A DNA stretch of 64,000 nt from CAVUWL01 sp963700105 (lineage in GTDB: Bacteria; Actinomycetota; Thermoleophilia; Solirubrobacterales; 70-9). Shown one piece after another: positions 46,233-55,688 of this stretch (positions are counted from its first letter, which is position 1; each line of letters starts with the position of its first letter). Position numbers and translations under genes: made by a program. The stretch is from positions 446,084 to 510,083 of the forward strand of contig CAVOWL010000001.1 in assembly GCA_963700105.1 (NCBI GenBank), given 5' to 3'. Below the pieces are notes generated by a model. That model did no database searches, was not told the origin of the DNA, and saw only the letters and a program-made list of their open reading frames with translations.

Positions 46233-46254
46233 AGCTCCCTGCGCGCAGGGAGCT
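46233..46254. promoter_or_regulatory. Perfect 22-bp palindrome between divergent genes
   Basis: The arms AGCTCCCTGCG and CGCAGGGAGCT are exact mirror complements. The palindrome lies between the minus-strand gene starting at 46073 and the plus-strand sigma factor starting at 46336, about 80 bases before the latter. It could be an operator for a dimeric regulator or a hairpin in the sigma transcript. No T run follows, so it is not a typical terminator. Confidence 0.55.
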
Positions 46255-46335
46255 CCTGACGGCCCTTCGGGTTCCGGGATCGCCTAACCGACGCATCGCG
46301 GCCTTCGTCAAGTCAGCGACGAAGGGAGGCACCAG

Positions 46336-46896
46336 GTGCCCACAGCAAAACCTGCCCGATCTCGGGCGAAACATCGCAGCGCTGAGAGAATCGCCGAGCA
46401 GATCTACATCGCGCATCGTTCGCGCCTGCTCGCGATCGCCAAGCGTAACTTCGGCAGCCCCGAACTAGCCGAGGATGCCGTCCAGGACGCGTTGGTCCTG
46501 TTCATGGAGCACTTTGATCCAACCAGCCAGGCCCCACCCCTTGCCTGGCTGAGCCTGACCCTAAAACGGAGGTGTTGGGAGATCGCCCGCAATCAGCGGA
46601 GGGATCGGGCCAAACGGCCCGAGCAAGATATCGACCGTTGCTCTCAACAACAGCTGCCAACGACTCCGATCGGCCAGCCAGACAAGCTGCTCGACCTCGC
46701 GGAGGAGATCGCAACGACCCGCCGTCGGTTGGAGGGGATTAAGCGAGACGAGCGGCGAGCCATTTCGCTGCTTGCCTTCGGCTACAGCTACAGCGAGATT
46801 CGTGATCTCACTGGCTGGTCCCACCGAAAGGTGGCCCGGTGTGTGACGGAGGGGAGGTCGGCGCTTCGCCAACTTGCACACGGCGGCGCTACTTGA
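46336..46896 (+). CDS. Sigma-70-family factor carried by the element
   Basis: A 186-residue protein from GTG 46336 with GGGAGG seven bases upstream. Region 2 is visible as LAIAKRNFGSPELAEDAVQDALVLFMEHF in two blocks plus LAWLSLTLKRRCWEIARNQRRD. Region 4 appears as KRDERRAISLLAFGYSYSEIRDLTGWSHRKVARCV. It is smaller and more divergent than the chromosomal ECF factor at 25223. On the plus strand against the transfer genes, it may drive them or couple them to host state. There is no anti-sigma gene beside it. Confidence 0.87.
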   Translation: MPTAKPARSRAKHRSAERIAEQIYIAHRSRLLAIAKRNFGSPELAEDAVQDALVLFMEHFDPTSQAPPLAWLSLTLKRRCWEIARNQRRDRAKRPEQDIDRCSQQQLPTTPIGQPDKLLDLAEEIATTRRRLEGIKRDERRAISLLAFGYSYSEIRDLTGWSHRKVARCVTEGRSALRQLAHGGAT

Positions 46897-46949
46897 CGCG
46901 ATCAATAAAGGCCATCGGAGCTCCTCCAAGGCTCTGAGCGCGGACCCTC

Positions 46950-47147
46950 CTATGCCGGGACGCGCTCGCCAGCGGGAACATAGTGCTCCAGATCGGCATC
47001 GTGGCCAAGCGCGAACGGGATACCCTCCCGGGCGAGCTTGGCGACCTCGGCGTAGCTGTCGCCAGCGGCGGACCATCCGTCGATATCGGGCGACTCGGCC
47101 CACCAGCCATCAGGCTCGTGGTGGTAGATGACACGAACGGGATTCAT
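46950..47147 (-). CDS. hicB: HicB-family antitoxin-like protein
   Basis: A 65-residue protein from ATG 47147: VRVIYHHEPDGWWAESPDIDGWSAAGDSYAEV is the partial RNase-H fold of HicB, followed by AKLAREGIPFALGHD. It lacks a DNA-binding C-terminal extension. It lies 13 bases after the broken hicA reading frame, in hicA-hicB order. With the toxin frame broken it may be an orphan. Confidence 0.82.
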   Translation of the reverse strand: MNPVRVIYHHEPDGWWAESPDIDGWSAAGDSYAEVAKLAREGIPFALGHDADLEHYVPAGERVPA

Positions 47148-47160
47148 TTGGTCTTCTACG

Positions 47161-47393
47161 TCAGAGTAGCTTCCGGGCCCCTTGCTCGGCAAGTCCAACG
47201 TCCTTGGTGAGGATCTTCCGAATCAGCCCGCTTGGGACAGTTGCGCCGTCATGGAAGGCAAAAGACAGCCGCGGGAAGTGCGGCGACTCCATCCTTCGAT
47301 GCGAACCGACCTGGCGCACGACCCGGTAACTCAGCGGCCGGCGTTCGAGAACGCCAGCAGGCGCTTGGCCTTCACTGAGGGAAAATCGCTCAC
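47161..47393 (-). pseudogene. hicA: HicA-type mRNA interferase, frameshifted
   Basis: From GTG 47393 one reads VSDFPSVKAKRLLAFSNAGR and then a stop. One base over, the family continues: SYRVVRQVGSHRRMESP (with the active His in GSHRRM), FAFHDGATVPSGLIRKILTKDVGL, stop at 47161. So one base is missing or extra near 47327-47335. HicA cuts mRNA in the ribosome context and HicB neutralises it. As read, no full toxin is made. Confidence 0.78.
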
Positions 47394-47426
47394 CCGGACG
47401 AGCCTAAACTGTCAGGTGAAAATCAC

Positions 47427-48504
47427 TCACAGCCCCGGCGGATGGTTAGCGACAAACCCAGCCGTCGATTGAAGACCGAAACCTGGACCGTGGGCGAAGT
47501 TCGAGTCCGAGGTACCCCAGTCACGACCGTCGATTTCGACGAACACGTGATCGACGTTGGACCAGATCGTCACGTGCCGTCCGCGGCCCGAGGGATAGGT
47601 ACTGGCGAAATCCCCCGAGACCAACGGCCCAGGATCCTTATAGCCGGAGAGAACCAGCAGCCAGCGCACCGCGCCGGAGCAGTCCAGGCCCTTTTCGGGG
47701 GCGCCGAAGACCTGACGGCCGGCGGCGCTCCAGCAGTAGCTACCCGTCGATGGCCCCGGCTTGGTCGCGTGGCCCCCACCCCAGCAATAGTGAATTCGCT
47801 GATCTTCGATCCAACGAGCCACGTATTTGATTCGGGCCAAGCGGTTCGGTCGGGACTTCGCCGAGCTGGGTCGAGGCAACAGCCGTACAGACCTCCCCCG
47901 CGCCGAAGCTCGAGGCAATCTGAAGCACCTCTTCCACGTACCAATCGGCGTGGTTGTAGGCGAAAATTGCGCCGCGCCAATTACCGGGAGCGCCCGATGC
48001 GTGAAGGTAATTCGCGGTGGCGAAGATCGAGTCGGGAATGCTGTAGATGTCGGGGCGACCGCTCCCTGTTGCATCGACCCCATAGGTCGCCCAGGTGGAG
48101 AAGAGAAACTGGCCCGGGCCGGCGGCCCCGGCCGAGTTCGTCCCCGAGTGCACTCCTGGCAACGGCGAGCGGCCGAAGTCCGACTCGACTTTGTGGATCG
48201 CGGCGACGATCGAGAAGCCACGCGGACCGAGGTGGTAGCGGCTGGCGGCTTTCTCCAACCACGGCACGTAATCGGCGGGGATTTCGTCGCCGCTCGAGCC
48301 CTTGACCACACAGCTCTGCCCGCCACCGGCGGAGGAGTTGGCGGCGACAAAGAGACCGGAAACGAGGAGCATGGGCAGGAGCGCCGCAGCTGCACCCAGA
48401 GCGATCTTCCAGCCCGCTACAGCGCGAACCGTCCCGCGAACGGCGATGAGCACCGTGCGAGCATCGAGTTCGTCGGCGGAGCTTCGATTCGGATCGTCAC
48501 TCAC
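47427..48504 (-). pseudogene. Lytic transglycosylase / NlpC-P60 wall hydrolase of the transfer system, frameshifted
   Basis: Frame 1 from GTG 48504 has a membrane helix (about residues 31-53) and a transglycosylase domain: GFSIVAAIHKVESDFG with the catalytic Glu, AAGPGQFLFSTWATYG, and IFATANYLHASGAP. After EVPTEPL near 47838 the sequence continues one base over: ARIKYVARWIEDQRIHYCWGGGH, then KGLDCSGAVRWLLVLSGY with the NlpC/P60 Cys, then RHVTIWSNVDHVFVEIDG with the His. The enzyme opens peptidoglycan for the transfer channel (VirB1 role). As read, only the transglycosylase half is made from the normal start. Confidence 0.83.
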
Positions 48505-49019
48505 TGCCCCGGACCGCTCGCAAGCCAGTCCCGGCCGCGACGTTCGAAGACGAAGGAGAACTGCTCAGAGGAGCGGCCTCGCCTAGCCGATCCGCTGATC
48601 ACGGCGCGCGGCGGGATCGCCGAGACAAAAGCAACGGCGATCTGGCCCAGCGCCGCCGAACGAGGGAATTCGCCGGCCGTCGGTTGAGGCCGGTTGGCAA
48701 GCAGTTCGCGACTGAAGCTCGCGGTCGCAAAGGCGCGAAGAGTGCTCGTGACCCCTGCACCCAGCTCGCCGACCTCGTAGCGCAGGAAGGCTGCGACGAA
48801 GCTGCGCGCGGCCGCCCTGACTTCCCTGTGCAAATGCTGGCTACGCTCGGCGAACGCGGCGGTTGCGGCCGCCGCCGTCCCCTCTCCACCTCGACGGTGC
48901 GAGGCCGAGGCGGGATCACCCAAGTCGTTGCCGCTCAAGCCAAAAGCAAGCGCGGAGCCGAGAAGTGCTGCGCAGACCAAAGCGAACAGCACAACCCTCG
49001 AGCGCCGTGGCCCATCCAC
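48501..49019 (-). CDS. Membrane-anchored transfer protein of unknown family
   Basis: A 172-residue product with one N-terminal membrane helix (VVLFALVCAALLGSALAFGL) and an outside domain (AAARSFVAAFLRYEVGELG ... FSFVFERRGRDWLASGPG). That domain has the look of an NTF2-like fold such as VirB8 or TcpC domains. It starts GTG three bases after the VirB6-like stop and overlaps the transglycosylase start by four, so it belongs to the transfer operon. Confidence 0.7.
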   Translation of the reverse strand: MDGPRRSRVVLFALVCAALLGSALAFGLSGNDLGDPASASHRRGGEGTAAAATAAFAERSQHLHREVRAAARSFVAAFLRYEVGELGAGVTSTLRAFATASFSRELLANRPQPTAGEFPRSAALGQIAVAFVSAIPPRAVISGSARRGRSSEQFSFVFERRGRDWLASGPGQ

Positions 49020-49022
49020 CGC

Positions 49023-51444
49023 TCAACCCCCACGCGAGAGATTGCGCCGCTGCTCCGGGTGCGAGGCAAGATGGCGGTCGCGGCGAAGCCGGCGCAGCTG
49101 CTCGAGGCGCTCCGGGTTGGCGCCCTCCCGACGCTGGCGCAATCCCTCAGCTGCCTGACGGGGTCGCCCGATGACCCGACCCGGAATGCTGCCCGCAACA
49201 TCGAGGCGCTGTCGATCGCGCTTGGTCGCTTTCTCGATCGCCACCTCGGCCGCCTCGCGATCCGGACCACGCAGGGCTTCGAACTGAGCCCGGTCATATC
49301 CGGCTCGGTGGGCGTGGTCGGCCGGATCCTTCGAACGCAGCAGCAGCTCGCGGTCCTCGGCCGCGAAGCGCTGTAGGTCGCGCTCGCTCCAGCGCTCGCC
49401 AAGACGGCGCTGGTTGTGGGCAACGTGCGCCACCAGAGCCTCAGCCCGTTCGAAGCGCTCACCGGGCGCGTCGCGCTTTCTGTCCGCCCCTAGGCGCTCG
49501 CTGGGAGACTCCTTCGCCGGCGCCATACCCACCTTCCCGCCCTTTGCGTTTGTCGAAGACCGAAGAGTGTTGAAGGACCGCTGGCTTCCTCGCTCCGCCT
49601 CCTGGGGCCCCGCTTCGGCCAGCGTCCCCTTGGCCTCCTGGTAGCGCTGATCGGCTAGGGCGCGAGCGCTGCTTTGCAGCGAGTCATTCGCCGTCTCTCG
49701 GGTCGCCGCACCGCCATCGGCGATCCGCGTGCGAGCCAAATGCCAGCCGCGACGACCAACACCCTTCACGGTATTGCTGCCGCTCCCCGAGATCCGCCTG
49801 GCGATCGAGAAGCCAGCGAGGCCCGCGACGCTGAGGCCGTGCCCGGCGTGGCGGTCAGCTTCGCCGATGCTCATCCAGTCGATCAGCTGGGCGCGCTTTA
49901 GGAAGACGGCCCAGCTGAAGGCCGCAGAGAGCAGAAAGCCGGTGGCACTTCCAGCAGCACCATCAACCTGGCCGAGAATCGAGATCCCGAGCAAAACGAC
50001 CGAGAGGAAGGCCGCATAGATCACCTTGGCGACCGTGGCGCCAAGCAGCGTCAGACCCCAGGTCTTAAAAGCGCGCCGGCCAGAGTCACCGAGCAGCGGG
50101 AAGAAAGAGGGCGAACGGCGCCGCGAGCAGCAAGACAAAAGCGATCGCCGCCTGGCTGAAGAGTCGGATCGCGAGCCAGGCCAAGAGCAAGATCGCCCCG
50201 GCCAGTGCGATCGCGAAGAGCGCCAGCATCGAGAGCCGCGTCAGCACCCCATTGCCACCCTGGGCGGCAACTTTCGCCTTGTAGAGCTGATCGCCGTTGA
50301 AGTAGCTCCAGAGAGCTTCGCGGGCCGGACTGCCCGGCGAGGAGCGTAGGTAAAGGTCGATCACGCTCTTGGGCCGTCCGTAGCGCTTGCGGGCAAAGCC
50401 CGCGCAGGCTTCCTTGGCCTGGGTATTGCCAAGGTTGGAGAGCACCGCTAGCAACGCCAGGGCGCCAAAGTCGGCGCAGAACTTTTCGTTTGACTTTTGG
50501 ACTGCTTCTTCAGGCGGCGCCCCCAGCGCCCACTTCACATCGGAGAAGTCGAGGCCGGCGAAGGGCACTTCGACCAGACGCGACCAAGTGGACGACATCG
50601 TTTCGGCATAGGTGCCGCTGGGCCGCGAAACCGAGCCGGACTGGGGAGCGCTGATCGCGGCGAGGGCCACTTCGTCGGATAGGCCAGCGAGCTGGCCGAC
50701 CGATTCGCGCGGCTGATGAATCACCCAGAGACCGACGATCAGCATCGCGATCCCTGCCAGTGTCCCGGCCACCCCTGCGGCAAGCTCGCGACGGAGCAGA
50801 CCCCTGTAGGCGAACCAGATGCCGCCGGCAACGACCGTCGCGGAGAGCCAGGGATCGGTGATCCCTGCATAGACTCGCCCCAGCGCGGCAGAGATATGGC
50901 TCATCGTCTGCCCGCTCGAGAAGGGGTTTAGGCCGAAGGCAAGCCCGAGCAGCTCCAGGACAAGCTTTAAGACAAAGATCAGCCCCAGCCAGATTCCGTT
51001 AAGGACGGTGGCGAAGCCATAGAGGATGTCGCCGATCGGATGGGTGATGCCGGTCGAAATGAAGATGTCAAAGCCATAGTTGGAGGCCGGGTAGTTGCTC
51101 TCGGGGGTACCGCCCGTTTCGCAGGCAAGGCGCGTTTCGCGGCTGCGAATCTGGGCGAGCTGATCACAGACCGGATCGCGGATTCCCAGACCGCTGAGCG
51201 GGTCGACCTGGCCGGTGGCGCCGAGTTCGCGCGCCTCGGTATCTACGCCGACGCTGTCGGGACTGAGCAGCTGAGCGCCCTGGGGAGGGGGAGCGCTTGG
51301 CGACCGTTCTGCCTGGAGATGCTTACCGTGCTTCGCCGTCGTGCCGCCGGAGGGGCGAGGGGCGGCGCGAGCCGGCGTCGTCAGCCAGAGCGACGCGAAC
51401 GCGACCAACGCGAGTGCACCCCAGCTGAAAGTCCCAAAACCCAA
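49023..51444 (-). pseudogene. VirB6/TrbL-like polytopic transfer protein, frameshifted
   Basis: From TTG 51444 (LGFGTFSWGALALVAFASLWL) there is a signal-like segment and an outside part with PVCDQLAQIRSRETRLACETGG. About six membrane helices follow, ending LLLAAPFALF. Near 50100 the frame moves one base: the natural continuation FPLLGDSGRRAFKTWGLTLLGATVAK is in the next frame and carries two more helices and a long basic, charged cytoplasmic tail to 49023. Together about 800 residues. It would form the inner-membrane channel. The start is uncertain because a plus-strand gene pair begins at 51479. Confidence 0.8.
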
Positions 51445-51478
51445 CCTGTCAATCGAACGGCGGACTACACTTGGCGAT

Positions 51479-51640
51479 ATGGTCTCACGAGCCTCCAGCA
51501 ATGAGACCGAGGACTTACGACGAGCTCGATCAATTCGCACCGAGGCCGACCGAGGTGCCCCGATGAGCGAGCGACTTGCTCGCCTCCACGCGCTTTGCAA
51601 ACAGATGAGCGCCATCAAGGGGGCGGCCCAGAAGCGTTGA
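51479..51640 (+). CDS. Small partner protein of the nucleotidyltransferase, putative antitoxin
   Basis: A 53-residue, charged, helical protein from ATG 51479 (MVSRASSNETEDLRRARSI ... MSERLARLHALCKQM). Its stop overlaps the next start in TTGA, so the two are translationally coupled. A small charged protein coupled to a nucleotidyltransferase is a common toxin-antitoxin layout; the role is inferred from that. Confidence 0.6.
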   Translation: MVSRASSNETEDLRRARSIRTEADRGAPMSERLARLHALCKQMSAIKGAAQKR

Positions 51641-52107
51641 GTGGGTTCGACCTTCGCTCGCTCCTTTCCGCGCTTTGCGATCACAAGGTGCGCTTCGTCG
51701 TGATCGGGGGTGTAGCGGTTGCCGCCCACGGTTACGTTCGCGGGACCGAGGACCTGGACCTGGTCCCTGACCCCGACCCGGCGAACCTGAAACGGCTCGT
51801 CAAGGCACTTACCGAGCTGGATTCCACCCTTCCGACTGCCAAAGAAAGACCATTTGACCCAGCGACCGACGCAACTGCAATTCGTCGCGGGGGAAATGTC
51901 ACGGCGATGACCAAATTCGGTGAACTCGACGTCGTCCAGCGAGCGGGCGGGGTATCCAGCTATTCCCAGCTCACCGAGGATGCAGTTGAAAGCAACCTGC
52001 TTGGCGTCCCCGTGCTCGTGTGTTCGCTCGGTCGGCTGCGGGAGATGAAGCAGGCCGCGGGGCGAGCTCAAGATCACGCTGATCTGGCCAACCTGCCCGA
52101 AGACTGA
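51637..52107 (+). CDS. Nucleotidyltransferase-fold protein (AbiEii/MNT-like), putative toxin
   Basis: A 156-residue protein from TTG 51637. VRFVVIGGVAVAAHGYVRGTEDLDLV is the polymerase-beta-type core: GG motif, then Thr-x-Asp-x-Asp metal residues (TEDLDLV). ELDVVQRAGGVSSYSQL could supply the third Asp. Proteins like this modify RNA or proteins with nucleotides and act as toxins or in phage defence. The pair sits on the opposite strand between the VirB6-like and VirB4-like genes, so it is probably cargo. Confidence 0.75.
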   Translation: MSGFDLRSLLSALCDHKVRFVVIGGVAVAAHGYVRGTEDLDLVPDPDPANLKRLVKALTELDSTLPTAKERPFDPATDATAIRRGGNVTAMTKFGELDVVQRAGGVSSYSQLTEDAVESNLLGVPVLVCSLGRLREMKQAAGRAQDHADLANLPED

Positions 52108-52150
52108 AACGACCCGACCTGCCGCAGGCGGAGCGCCCGCGCCACAGTTC

Positions 52151-54631
52151 TCACCCACGCGACCCATCGGGGAGACCGCCTGCCGTTGCACTCGACCGCG
52201 GCGGCGGGTCCACTTCGCGCCGCGGCGTCGTATCCAGCTCACTCAGCAACCAGCGCGGCGGATCGATCTGGATCGGCGCGACCTGGCCTGAGAAGTCGCG
52301 GAAATAGCAGCGCCCCTCCCGGTAACCCAGCAGTCGCTGGGTCGCCGCTTCGTCGTCGGGGTCCAGGCGCAGCAGAGCGAGCGCCTTTTGCGCCTCGGTC
52401 TCCGTCTCCACACCGAAGGCAAAGAGGGCCCCGACCAAGGGCTCCAGCTGCTCGGCGTCGCCCAGCATCTGGGTGGCGAGGATCGGGGTGATGTTCTGGC
52501 TACGCCCCATGCGGGCGATCCGCTCCAGGAGCGCCCGCCCCTGGCTATCGGAGGTCAGCGCCCAGGCCTCATCCATCGCCAACACCGCATGACGACCGGG
52601 ATCTGCTCCACAGAGACGAAGCGCGTAGGAGGCGAGCAAGCGCAAAACGGCGAGGCTGATTCGCTCCTCCTCCAGGAGCTCAGAGCGTGCGGTTCCGGCA
52701 AGCGGCAGCGTCAGGTTTCGGATCCGCAGCGAGACCACCTGCGCGTCGCCAACCTCTGCCAAACCGCTCTCGCCGGAGCCGAGGCCAAGCTTGGCGAGAC
52801 CGCTGGAGGCGTGCGCCTCTACCGCGCGGGCGGCCTCTGCCGCCTCGGCGCTGGCTGAGGCGGCCATCCTGGCCAGCACCTCTCCCGTGCTGCGTGCGCC
52901 CTCGCCCACCGCCTCGGAGATCGCCAGCCGAAGCTGGGTCTGCCACTCCGGCTTAACCGGCGCCGGCAGGATCGAGACCAAGAAGTTGTAGGTCAGGTCC
53001 TCGCGGGTCTGCTCGGTACCGATTCGCATCGGATCGAGCAGACCCCGGTAGCGCTCCTCGGGAGAGAGCTCGATCGTCTCGATTCGCTCGGAGACTCCCG
53101 GCAGGCGCTCAAGCGCATGATCACCCTTGGGGTCGATATCGACAATCGGCCCTGAGCCCTGCAGGAAGGCCTGATAGACAGCCAGCTCCAAAAAGATCGT
53201 CTTGCCCGAGCCGAGGCTTCCTGTAAGGAGGCAGGTGGGCGGGCGATTTCGCTGACAGGCCTCTGCCAAATCGAACTGGATCGGGGAGCGCGCCCCACCC
53301 AGGGTGTGGCCGATGTAGGGGCCAATCTCTGAGCCCGCGTGACTGATCGCGTGGGGAACCATCGCCCCGAGCTGGTCGGGCAACAGGTGCTCCTTGTACT
53401 CGGGCAGCGGGAATCTGGTCGCGGGAAGTGAGGCAAGGAAGAGACGGTGCTGCTCTCCCCCTGGGCGATGCAGCTGGACACGTCCGTAGCTCTCACGCAG
53501 CCGCTCGACCCTTTCCTCGAGCTCCTCCTCGCTGCGGCCCGCGACGGCAAGCGAAAGGGCGCTGCGAAGGAGCGGCGGACGATCGCCCCCGCCAAGCACC
53601 GCCTCCAGTTCGCGGGCCGCCGCGGGTCGCTCGGCCGCTTCGATCGAGGGGCCATGATCGCCGGCGGACTCCTCCCGGACGATCTGATCGGCATCAATTT
53701 TTCGCTTGGCGACCTGCTTTCGGGCCTCCGGGTTGGCGAGGAACTCAACCGAAAGGGTTGCATCGACGGCGAAGTCGAGCTCAAGTGGCGTGAACATCAG
53801 CTCCGCCGCAGGGCCGGGGACCAGGGCTTCCTCGGGCATCGCGCCCAAGACCAGAAGCGCCTGATGCGCGCGGCCGCGCTCGGAATCGATCGACAGAGAA
53901 CGACGCTCGACCGTAACCCGACTCTCGTACAGGCGCAGGAGGTCATAGCCGTAGGGCTGAAAGCGCTCCTCCCCACCGGCGTCGAGGAAGCTGAGCGCCT
54001 GCGGCGCGAAGCTTTGGTCGGCGTCGGGCTCACCGAGGCCGCGGGTGTAGGCGCGACGAATCAGTCCCGCCAATCGCTGTGATCCGACCCGGGTGCACTC
54101 CAGATAGCCGAGCACCCGCTCGAATGCCGCCTCCTCCTCGCGACGAAGCGCCGCGATCTCCCGAGATCCCAATCCGCCTGCCTCCTCGATTCCGAGCCGC
54201 TCGGCGATCGCGGTCCAAAGAGCGCTTACTCCCTCGATCGCGGAGGCCAACGCTCCGCTTCCGCCGGGCGGCGCCAGACGCAGGGCCAGGTAGATCTCAG
54301 GGCGCAGCGCTTCGCGCTTTTCGAACTGGGAGCGGTGTTCGACGATGTGATCCAAGAAGCGCTCCCGCTGTCCGTGGCGGGGGTCGAGCGTGCTGAGCGC
54401 GCGGCGCTGGTAGGCCTCCGCGTCAAAGGCACGGGCGACGCGGAGAATCTGAAAGTCGGCGCCGATCGAGTAGGCAAAGGCCTCCAGGCGTTCGCCTATC
54501 TCGATCTTTCGTGCCACCGAGAGCCCGGGGTAGCTTTGGCCTTCAAGCTCATAGACCGCCCAGGCCTCACTCGGGGTACGCAGCACCAGGTTTCCCCAGA
54601 AGAAGTAGTGCGGCGCTCTCACGAAGACCAC
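52151..54631 (-). CDS. VirB4-like type IV secretion ATPase
   Basis: An 826-residue ATPase that would power assembly of the transfer channel. Walker A is TGSLGSGKTIFLELA near residue 470, followed by IVDIDPKGDHALERLPG. Walker B is AVLAMDEAWALTSD near residue 680. GRSQNITPILATQMLGDAEQL matches the conserved motif after it. The N-terminal half (PHYFFWGNLVLRTPSEAWAVY) is the VirB4/TraC-type domain. The GTG start overlaps the TcpE-like stop by 13 bases. Confidence 0.92.
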   Translation of the reverse strand: MVFVRAPHYFFWGNLVLRTPSEAWAVYELEGQSYPGLSVARKIEIGERLEAFAYSIGADFQILRVARAFDAEAYQRRALSTLDPRHGQRERFLDHIVEHRSQFEKREALRPEIYLALRLAPPGGSGALASAIEGVSALWTAIAERLGIEEAGGLGSREIAALRREEEAAFERVLGYLECTRVGSQRLAGLIRRAYTRGLGEPDADQSFAPQALSFLDAGGEERFQPYGYDLLRLYESRVTVERRSLSIDSERGRAHQALLVLGAMPEEALVPGPAAELMFTPLELDFAVDATLSVEFLANPEARKQVAKRKIDADQIVREESAGDHGPSIEAAERPAAARELEAVLGGGDRPPLLRSALSLAVAGRSEEELEERVERLRESYGRVQLHRPGGEQHRLFLASLPATRFPLPEYKEHLLPDQLGAMVPHAISHAGSEIGPYIGHTLGGARSPIQFDLAEACQRNRPPTCLLTGSLGSGKTIFLELAVYQAFLQGSGPIVDIDPKGDHALERLPGVSERIETIELSPEERYRGLLDPMRIGTEQTREDLTYNFLVSILPAPVKPEWQTQLRLAISEAVGEGARSTGEVLARMAASASAEAAEAARAVEAHASSGLAKLGLGSGESGLAEVGDAQVVSLRIRNLTLPLAGTARSELLEEERISLAVLRLLASYALRLCGADPGRHAVLAMDEAWALTSDSQGRALLERIARMGRSQNITPILATQMLGDAEQLEPLVGALFAFGVETETEAQKALALLRLDPDDEAATQRLLGYREGRCYFRDFSGQVAPIQIDPPRWLLSELDTTPRREVDPPPRSSATAGGLPDGSRG

Positions 54632-55272
54632 GGCCCGGCCTCAAAGATCACGGTCCGCCCGGCAGGAATCTCCAGCGTCTTGCCTCGATTGAGCGGCGGA
54701 CCACCCAATGGGCGGACGCGCCAGCGGCGGGCGCTGGCCGCACGTTGCTGGCTGTTTGCGCCGGCGAGCGGGGAGATCCCCTCCAAGCTCACCTCAACCG
54801 GGTAGCGAAGCAGTACCCGGGCCGGCCCGTGGAGGCGACCGCGCGGGTAGTTGGGGCCGTAGAGGTCCGCCGCGACCGTGAGCGGACCGAGCGGCACCAA
54901 CGAGCTGCCCTGGGGCGGGCAGCGGCGCAGACCGGCAATGGTGCGAGGGCGCAGGCGCCAGGCGGCGAGCGCCGCCAGCGCCCGATGGGGCGAGCGCCCG
55001 TCGAGCTCCCAGCGCGACAGCGCCCAAGCACCGGCGACCGGGAGCGCCAAGAGCCGCAGCGAAGCAGGCAGCGCACCCACAGCGAGGCCGATCAGCGGCA
55101 GGCGGCCAAGCACAGCGAGCATCGCCAGGCAGGCCAGCCAGTAGCCGATGCTGCGCAGCTCCAGCCCTCCGGGAAGCGGTATCCGCCAGTTCTGGATCCG
55201 ATAGATCCGCCAACGGCGGCGGAAGACGACCCGGTAGGAGCGCACGATCTTGCGCGGTATCTGCTCGGACAT
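54619..55272 (-). CDS. TcpE/PrgI-like transfer membrane protein
   Basis: A 217-residue protein from ATG 55272 (MSEQIPRKIVRSYRVVFRRRW). Two or three membrane helices (about 45-95) are followed by a soluble domain. RIQNWRIPLPGG before the helices is typical of TcpE/PrgI-like proteins that precede the VirB4 ATPase in Gram-positive systems. The position directly before the ATPase supports this. Confidence 0.8.
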   Translation of the reverse strand: MSEQIPRKIVRSYRVVFRRRWRIYRIQNWRIPLPGGLELRSIGYWLACLAMLAVLGRLPLIGLAVGALPASLRLLALPVAGAWALSRWELDGRSPHRALAALAAWRLRPRTIAGLRRCPPQGSSLVPLGPLTVAADLYGPNYPRGRLHGPARVLLRYPVEVSLEGISPLAGANSQQRAASARRWRVRPLGGPPLNRGKTLEIPAGRTVIFEAGPWSS

Positions 55273-55279
55273 CACGAAT

Positions 55280-55660
55280 TCACAGCACCGTGTTGGCGAT
55301 CTCCTTGGCGAGCGACTCGATCGAGGTCGGCGCCAGCAGGAAGATCAGCCCGATCAGGGTGATCAGAATGATCCCGAAGGAGGCACCCACATTGCGCGAG
55401 GCAAGTGCCCCGATCAATAGACAGCCGCCGAGCACGATCAGCACCGGCACCGCCCAGTTGGTGAGGAGTGTCCCCAAACGATTTCCAGCGCCGCTCACAT
55501 TGCCCGCACCTTCGCTGGCACTGAGCGACTTGGTCACCGCCGCCTCGGCGCTCGCCAAGGCGCCGAGGGACGCTGAACCAGGCGGCGCAGTTGGGGCTGC
55601 GCCAAGCAGCGCCATCGCGAGGAGCGCCGAGGCTCCCGTGGTAATGAGTCTTCCCTTCAT
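55280..55660 (-). CDS. VirB2/TrbC-like small membrane protein
   Basis: A 126-residue product from ATG 55660 with GGAGG six bases upstream. It has a signal-like N-terminus (MKGRLITTGASALLAMALLG) and then two membrane helices (VPVLIVLGGCLLIGALA and FGIILITLIGLIFLLAP), the two-helix layout of VirB2/TrbC pilin-type or channel proteins. It lies between the TcpC-like and TcpE-like genes of the transfer operon. Confidence 0.8.
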   Translation of the reverse strand: MKGRLITTGASALLAMALLGAAPTAPPGSASLGALASAEAAVTKSLSASEGAGNVSGAGNRLGTLLTNWAVPVLIVLGGCLLIGALASRNVGASFGIILITLIGLIFLLAPTSIESLAKEIANTVL

Positions 55661-55688
55661 CTCTTGCCTCCATTTCGTTTTTGCATGG

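Noticed and set aside
51445..52242. Long upstream extension of the VirB6-like protein
   Set aside because: The extra codons are antisense to the nucleotidyltransferase pair and have no signal segment; the protein makes sense from about 51444.
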